DNA from: Amycolatopsis pittospori
Lineage (GTDB): Bacteria > Actinomycetota > Actinomycetes > Mycobacteriales > Pseudonocardiaceae
Assembly (NCBI RefSeq): GCF_013870525.1
Contig: NZ_JACBXD010000007.1
Span: forward strand, 87,401 to 151,400
Direction: 5' to 3'
Length of the DNA: 64,000 nucleotides
Part shown: one piece after another, positions 60,118 to 64,000 of the stretch
Layout of the letters: each line of letters begins with the position of its first letter
Numbering within the stretch: the stretch's first letter is position 1
Notes under the pieces: model-generated
Seen by the model: the letters and a program-made list of their open reading frames with translations, nothing else
What the model was told of the DNA's origin: nothing
Database searches by the model: none
Made by a program: the position numbers and the translations under genes

Positions 60118-61614
60118 TCACGGGAGGCCGGCCAGGCCCGCGCTCACCGTGTTCGACCACGAGTAGTTCTGCGACGCGTCCCAGTTGATCGACCAGGTCA
60201 TCGCGCCCCTGATCGTGGGATAGGTCGCCGTCGGCTTGAACGAACCGCAGCCCGTGCCCTTCGCCAGGCAGTTCAGCGCGTTCACGGTGTTGCCGGGCGC
60301 CTGGTAACCGCCACCGGCCGCCGAGCCCGACGCGGGCAGGCCGAGGCCGACCTGGTCGGCGCGCAGACCGCTCTGCAGCTGGATGCAGGCCAGCGCGGTG
60401 AGGAAGTCGACCGTGCCCTGCGAGTACACCTTCTGGTCGCAGCCGAGCATCGAACCGCTGTTGTAGTACTGCATGTTGACGATCGTCAGGATGTCCTTGA
60501 CGTTCAGCGCCAGCTTGAAGTACTCGGCGCCGGTGCTCTGCATGTCGATCGTCTGCGGCGCCATGGTGATGACGGTGCCGCCCGCCGCGTGGATGGACCG
60601 CAGCGCCTGCGCCATGTAGGTCGCGTTGACGCCGTTCTCCAGGTCGATGTCGACGCCGTCGAAACCGTAGGTGGCGATGAGCGACTTCATGCTGTTGGAG
60701 AAGTTCGTCGCCGCGGCCGAGGAGTCGACGCGGATCGTGCCCTTCTCGCCGCCGACGGACAGGATGACCTTCTGCCCACGCGCCTGCGCCGTCTTGATGT
60801 CGGCCTTGAACTGCGCGTCGGTGTAGCCGCCGAGCTGGCTGGACAGACCCGAGTCGAGGGTGAAGGTGACCGCGCCCGGCGTGGCCGTCGCGTCGGCGAA
60901 GGACACCGCGATGATGTTGTACTTCGTCGGGACGTCGGCGAGCTTGAGCGCCTTCGCGCCGTTGTAGAAGTTCTGCCAGTACCCGGTGATCACGTGCTTG
61001 GGCAGGTCGCCCGGGTTCGGGTTGGTCGTCGTGGTGGTCGTCGGCGGGTTCGACGTGGTGGTCGTCGTCGGCGGGTTGCTCGTGGTCGGAGTCGTCGGCG
61101 TCGTGGTGGGCGAGCCGCCGGGACCGTCGAGGTTGACGTCGTCCGCGAAGTACGCGGGCTGGCCGTACCAGCCGTGCAGGTAGATGGTGACGCTGGTGGT
61201 GGACGCGCCGGTGGTGAAGCTCAGCGAGAGCTGGGACCAGCTGGCGCCGCCCGGGGTCCAGGTGTTCTTGTCCCCCGTCCCGGTGCCGGTGACGCCGAGG
61301 TAGGTGTAGCTGCCCTGTACCCAGGCCGACAGCGTGTACGCCGTGTTGGCCTTCACCGGCACGCTCTGCGAGCAGCGGGCGTTGTCCTGACCCGCCGGGG
61401 TGGCGCTGAGCGCGCGGCTCCCCGAGTGGACCGGCGTCGTGACCACCGCGGACGTGCCGGAGCAGGTCCAGCCGCTCGTGGTCCCGAGTTCGAAGCCCGG
61501 GTTGGTCAGGATGTTGGCGGCCGAGGCGCTGCCCGAGACCGCGAAAGTCACCCCCAGGCACACGGCCAGTGACGACAGCAGGGCGAGGAACGCGTGTTTC
61601 GGCTTGACTTTCAC
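60118..61614 (-). CDS. Secreted GH18 chitinase with N-terminal carbohydrate-binding module
   Basis: A 498-residue secreted endochitinase. A Sec signal peptide spans about residues 1-32 (LSSLAVCLGVTFAVSGSASA). Next comes a beta-rich carbohydrate-binding module (about 33-163), a Thr/Pro linker (about 164-201), and a GH18 barrel with the catalytic DGVDIDLE (319-326, E326). The start is GTG 61614 with GGAGG six bases upstream. A reading frame continues upstream to 63831 only because the opposite strand encodes tex. The upstream region has a DasR-like operator overlapping the promoter, so induction by chitin-derived sugars is expected. Confidence 0.93.
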   Translation of the reverse strand: MKVKPKHAFLALLSSLAVCLGVTFAVSGSASAANILTNPGFELGTTSGWTCSGTSAVVTTPVHSGSRALSATPAGQDNARCSQSVPVKANTAYTLSAWVQGSYTYLGVTGTGTGDKNTWTPGGASWSQLSLSFTTGASTTSVTIYLHGWYGQPAYFADDVNLDGPGGSPTTTPTTPTTSNPPTTTTTSNPPTTTTTTNPNPGDLPKHVITGYWQNFYNGAKALKLADVPTKYNIIAVSFADATATPGAVTFTLDSGLSSQLGGYTDAQFKADIKTAQARGQKVILSVGGEKGTIRVDSSAAATNFSNSMKSLIATYGFDGVDIDLENGVNATYMAQALRSIHAAGGTVITMAPQTIDMQSTGAEYFKLALNVKDILTIVNMQYYNSGSMLGCDQKVYSQGTVDFLTALACIQLQSGLRADQVGLGLPASGSAAGGGYQAPGNTVNALNCLAKGTGCGSFKPTATYPTIRGAMTWSINWDASQNYSWSNTVSAGLAGLP

Positions 61615-61650
61615 AGGTGGCCTCCACGAACGGGTGATGTCGGCCACATC

Positions 61651-61679
61651 AAAATGGACTAGACCAATACAACTGTCAA
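61651..61679 (-). promoter_or_regulatory. Chitinase promoter with a DasR-like operator (dre)
   Basis: On the minus strand TTGACA (61679-61674) is followed 17 bp later by CATTTT (61656-61651). Between them lies TGGTCTAGTCCA (61655-61666 on the plus strand TGGACTAGACCA), one mismatch from the DasR/chitinase-promoter consensus TGGTCTAGACCA. A DasR-type GntR repressor would block RNA polymerase here and be released by glucosamine phosphates. Confidence 0.72.
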
Positions 61680-61776
61680 GGGTTCGGTTAGGGGAGGCCA
61701 TACGAAAGTCGGCTCGGCGCGAGCGGCAGAATGCAGGGTCCGAGAGCACCCGAGGGCGGATTTCAGGAGCGTGGGA

Positions 61777-64000
61777 GTGAGCGTGCAGGGCCTGCAGACA
61801 GTCGAGCAGAAGATCGCCGAAGAACTCGGCGTGCGCGAGGGGCAGGTCAAGGCGGCCGTCGACCTGCTGGACGGCGGATCCACCGTGCCGTTCATCGCCC
61901 GGTACCGCAAAGAGGTCACCGGGATGCTGGACGACGCCCAGCTCCGCACCCTCGAAGAACGCCTCCGCTACCTGCGGGAACTCAACGAGCGCCGGGTCGC
62001 GGTGCTGGAGTCGATCCGCGGCCAGGGCAAGCTGGACGAGGCGCTCGAAGCGTCGATCATGGCGGCCGACACCAAGTCCCGCCTCGAGGACATCTACCTG
62101 CCGTACAAGCCGAAGCGGCGCACGAAGGCGATGATCGCCCGCGAGGCCGGTCTCGAACCGCTCGCCGACGGGCTCATGAGCGACCCGAACACCGACCCGC
62201 ACGCGGCCGCCGCGGTGTTCGTCGACGCCGACAAGGGTGTCGCGGACGCGCAGGCCGCGCTCGACGGCGCCCGCGCGATCCTCGTCGAACGCTTCGCCGA
62301 GGACGCCGACCTGATCGGCGAACTGCGCGAGAAGATGTGGTCGCAGGGCCGTCTGGCCGCGAAGGTGCGGGACGGCAAGGCCGACGAGGGCGCGAAGTTC
62401 TCCGACTACTTCGACTTCTCCGAGCCCTACACCAAGCTCCCCTCGCACCGGATCCTCGCGATGCTGCGCGGCGAGAAGGAAGAGATCCTCGACCTCACGA
62501 TGGAGTCCGAGGAGCCTTCTGAGGAGCCGAAGACCGGGCCGACCGAGTACGAGACCCGCATCGCGCACAAGTTCGGCATCAAGAACGAGGGCCGCCCGGC
62601 CGACAAATGGCTCGGCGACACCGTCCGCTGGGCGTGGCGTACCAAGATCCTGCTGCACCTGGGCATCGACCTGCGGATGCGGCTGCGCCAGTCGGCCGAG
62701 GACGACGCCGTCCGCGTGTTCGCCTCGAACCTGCGCGACCTGCTGCTCGCCGCCCCGGCGGGCACCCGCGCCACGATGGGCCTCGACCCGGGTTTCCGCA
62801 CCGGCGTCAAGGTCGCCGTGGTCGACGCGACCGGGAAGGTCGTCGGGACGCATGTGATCTACCCGCACCAGCCCGCCAACAAATGGGATCAGTCGATCGC
62901 CGAACTGGCCGCGCTGTGCGCCCGGCACAAGGTCGACCTGATCTCGATCGGCAACGGCACCGCGTCGCGGGAGACCGACAAACTCGCCGGCGAGCTCATC
63001 AAGAAGCACCCGGAACTGAAGCTGACCAAGGCCGTCGTCTCCGAGGCCGGCGCGTCGGTGTACTCGGCGTCGGCGTTCGCCTCGCAGGAACTGCCGGGGA
63101 TGGACGTGTCGCTGCGCGGCGCGGTCTCCATCGCGCGGCGGCTGCAGGACCCGCTGGCGGAACTGGTGAAGATCGACCCGAAGTCGATCGGCGTCGGGCA
63201 GTACCAGCACGACCTGTCGGAGATCTCGCTGTCGCGTTCGCTCGACGCGGTGGTCGAAGACTGTGTGAACGCGGTCGGCGTGGACGTCAACACCGCGTCG
63301 GCGCCGCTGCTGACCCGCGTCTCCGGCATCACGACCGGGCTGGCGGAGAACATCGTGGCGCACCGCGACGAGAACGGGCCGTTCAAGACGCGCTCCGGGC
63401 TGAAGGAGGTCGCGCGGCTCGGCCCCAAGGCCTTCGAGCAGTGCGCGGGCTTCCTCCGGATCCCGGACGGCGACGACCCGCTCGACTCGTCCTCCGTGCA
63501 CCCGGAGGCCTACCCCGTCGTGCGGCGGATCCTGACCTCCACCGGCACCGACATCCGCTCGCTGATCGGCAACTCGCGGACCCTGCAGGCGCTGAAGCCG
63601 TCGGAGTTCGTCGACGACACCTTCGGTCTGCCGACGGTCACCGACATCCTCGCCGAACTCGACAAGCCGGGCCGAGACCCGCGTCCGGCGTTCAAGACCG
63701 CGACCTTCGCCGAGGGCGTCGACAAGATCGGCGACCTGAAGCCGGGGATGCGCCTGGAAGGCGTCGTGACGAACGTGGCCGCGTTCGGCGCGTTCATCGA
63801 CGTCGGCGTGCACCAGGACGGCCTCGCGCACGTCTCGGCGCTGTCGAAGAACTTCGTCAAGGACCCGCGTGAGGTCGTGAAGCCCGGCGACATCGTCAAG
63901 GTGAAGGTGCTGGAAGTCGACGTGCCGCGCAAGCGGATCTCGCTGACGTTGCGCCTGGACGACGAGCCCGGCCGTCCCGCCCGCGAACAGGGCGGCGGCG
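61777..64000 (+). CDS. tex: Tex family RNA-binding transcription accessory protein (3' end outside window)
   Basis: The frame is open from 61777 to the window end (741 codons, no stop). GTG 61777 has AGGAG seven bases upstream; GTG 61771 and 61783 are in-frame alternatives. The N-terminal Tex-type domain ([20 protein letters not shown]) is followed by [20 protein letters not shown], a YqgF-like region ([20 protein letters not shown]), helix-hairpin-helix repeats ([20 protein letters not shown]) and a C-terminal S1 domain beginning [20 protein letters not shown]. The last residues enter a Gly-rich tail. Tex acts in transcription and RNA quality control. The opposite-strand ORFs are shadows. 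Confidence 0.93.
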   Translation, partial: MSVQGLQTVEQKIAEELGVREGQVKAAVDLLDGGSTVPFIARYRKEVTGMLDDAQLRTLEERLRYLRELNERRVAVLESIRGQGKLDEALEASIMAADTKSRLEDIYLPYKPKRRTKAMIAREAGLEPLADGLMSDPNTDPHAAAAVFVDADKGVADAQAALDGARAILVERFAEDADLIGELREKMWSQGRLAAKVRDGKADEGAKFSDYFDFSEPYTKLPSHRILAMLRGEKEEILDLTMESEEPSEEPKTGPTEYETRIAHKFGIKNEGRPADKWLGDTVRWAWRTKILLHLGIDLRMRLRQSAEDDAVRVFASNLRDLLLAAPAGTRATMGLDPGFRTGVKVAVVDATGKVVGTHVIYPHQPANKWDQSIAELAALCARHKVDLISIGNGTASRETDKLAGELIKKHPELKLTKAVVSEAGASVYSASAFASQELPGMDVSLRGAVSIARRLQDPLAELVKIDPKSIGVGQYQHDLSEISLSRSLDAVVEDCVNAVGVDVNTASAPLLTRVSGITTGLAENIVAHRDENGPFKTRSGLKEVARLGPKAFEQCAGFLRIPDGDDPLDSSSVHPEAYPVVRRILTSTGTDIRSLIGNSRTLQALKPSEFVDDTFGLPTVTDILAELDKPGRDPRPAFKTATFAEGVDKIGDLKPGMRLEGVVTNVAAFGAFIDVGVHQDGLAHVSALSKNFVKDPREVVKPGDIVKVKVLEVDVPRKRISLTLRLDDEPGRPAREQGGG

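Noticed and set aside
60118..63831. 1237-residue open frame on the minus strand running past the chitinase start
   Set aside because: Only the part from 61614 downstream is a chitinase. The upstream portion is antisense to tex and Arg/Gly/Asp-rich without any domain.
1..64000. tRNA or rRNA genes
   Set aside because: No tRNA cloverleaf-like or rRNA segment was recognised by reading, though a tRNAscan search was not possible.

Overview
The window reads as the chromosome of a high-GC actinomycete of the order Pseudonocardiales, most likely Amycolatopsis or a close relative. The grounds are dense GTG/ATG/TTG starts with 4-bp ATGA/GTGA overlaps, an Emb-type arabinosyltransferase (arabinogalactan cell wall), actinobacterial Paa and cobalamin gene arrangements, a HelR-type RNA polymerase factor preceded by a rifamycin-associated element, and several families of palindromic intergenic repeats. 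The genus is an inference from these features.

Layout. 1-4.3 kb: 3' end of gltD, a DyP-type peroxidase, a DeoR regulator and a ROK sugar kinase. 4.3-7.9 kb: a reverse-strand operon of ABC ATPase, ABC-2 permease, histidine kinase and NarL-type regulator. 8.0-23.8 kb: the main cobalamin region. It opens with a B12 riboswitch controlling the cobalt transporter cbtBA, then holds cobQ, cobD, cobU, cobT, cobS, cobC, cobB, cobO, a ChlI-ChlD chelatase fusion, cobL, cobM, a Gfo/Idh/MocA oxidoreductase and cobK. 23.9-29.5 kb: an Emb arabinosyltransferase, a repeat-rich gap and helR with its rifamycin-associated element. 29.6-32.8 kb: cobIJ, cobH and cobG. 32.9-35.6 kb: ABC ATPase, permease, small XRE regulator and a ClpN/UVR-like protein. 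35.6-38.5 kb: an accessory patch of tandem palindromic repeats, a DUF222/HNH protein and a decayed IS5-type transposase. 38.5-42.3 kb: a second B12 riboswitch and cobN. 42.4-45.4 kb: an unlisted 30-residue Cys-rich peptide, a domain-swapped RibD-like protein and an ABC-F protein with an apparent attenuator leader. 45.4-53.6 kb: the phenylacetate catabolic locus (paaZABCDE against paaI-paaK-paaR) with two PaaR-like operators in the divergent promoter. 53.6-64 kb: a hypothetical gene, TetR and AraC regulators, an AlkZ-like protein, a Baeyer-Villiger monooxygenase/GMC oxidoreductase pair, a secreted GH18 chitinase with a DasR-like operator, and the 5' part of tex.

How the genes work together. 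The cobalamin genes cover cobalt uptake (CbtAB), oxygen-dependent ring contraction (CobG), most ring methylations and reduction (CobIJ, CobM, CobK, CobL, CobH), amidation (CobB, CobQ), cobalt insertion (CobN plus the ChlID AAA/VWA subunit), adenosylation (CobO) and nucleotide-loop assembly (CobC, CobD, CobU, CobT, CobS). No cobA (uroporphyrinogen methyltransferase) or cobF was found here. The two riboswitches sit in front of the cobalt transporter and the chelatase large subunit, so both visible control points concern metal supply and insertion. The paa genes make and oxidise phenylacetyl-CoA, with PaaR as the probable repressor.

The least explained parts are the Cys-rich peptide next to cobN, the ABC-F leader, the oxidoreductase embedded in the cobM-cobK overlap chain, and the palindromic repeat families.
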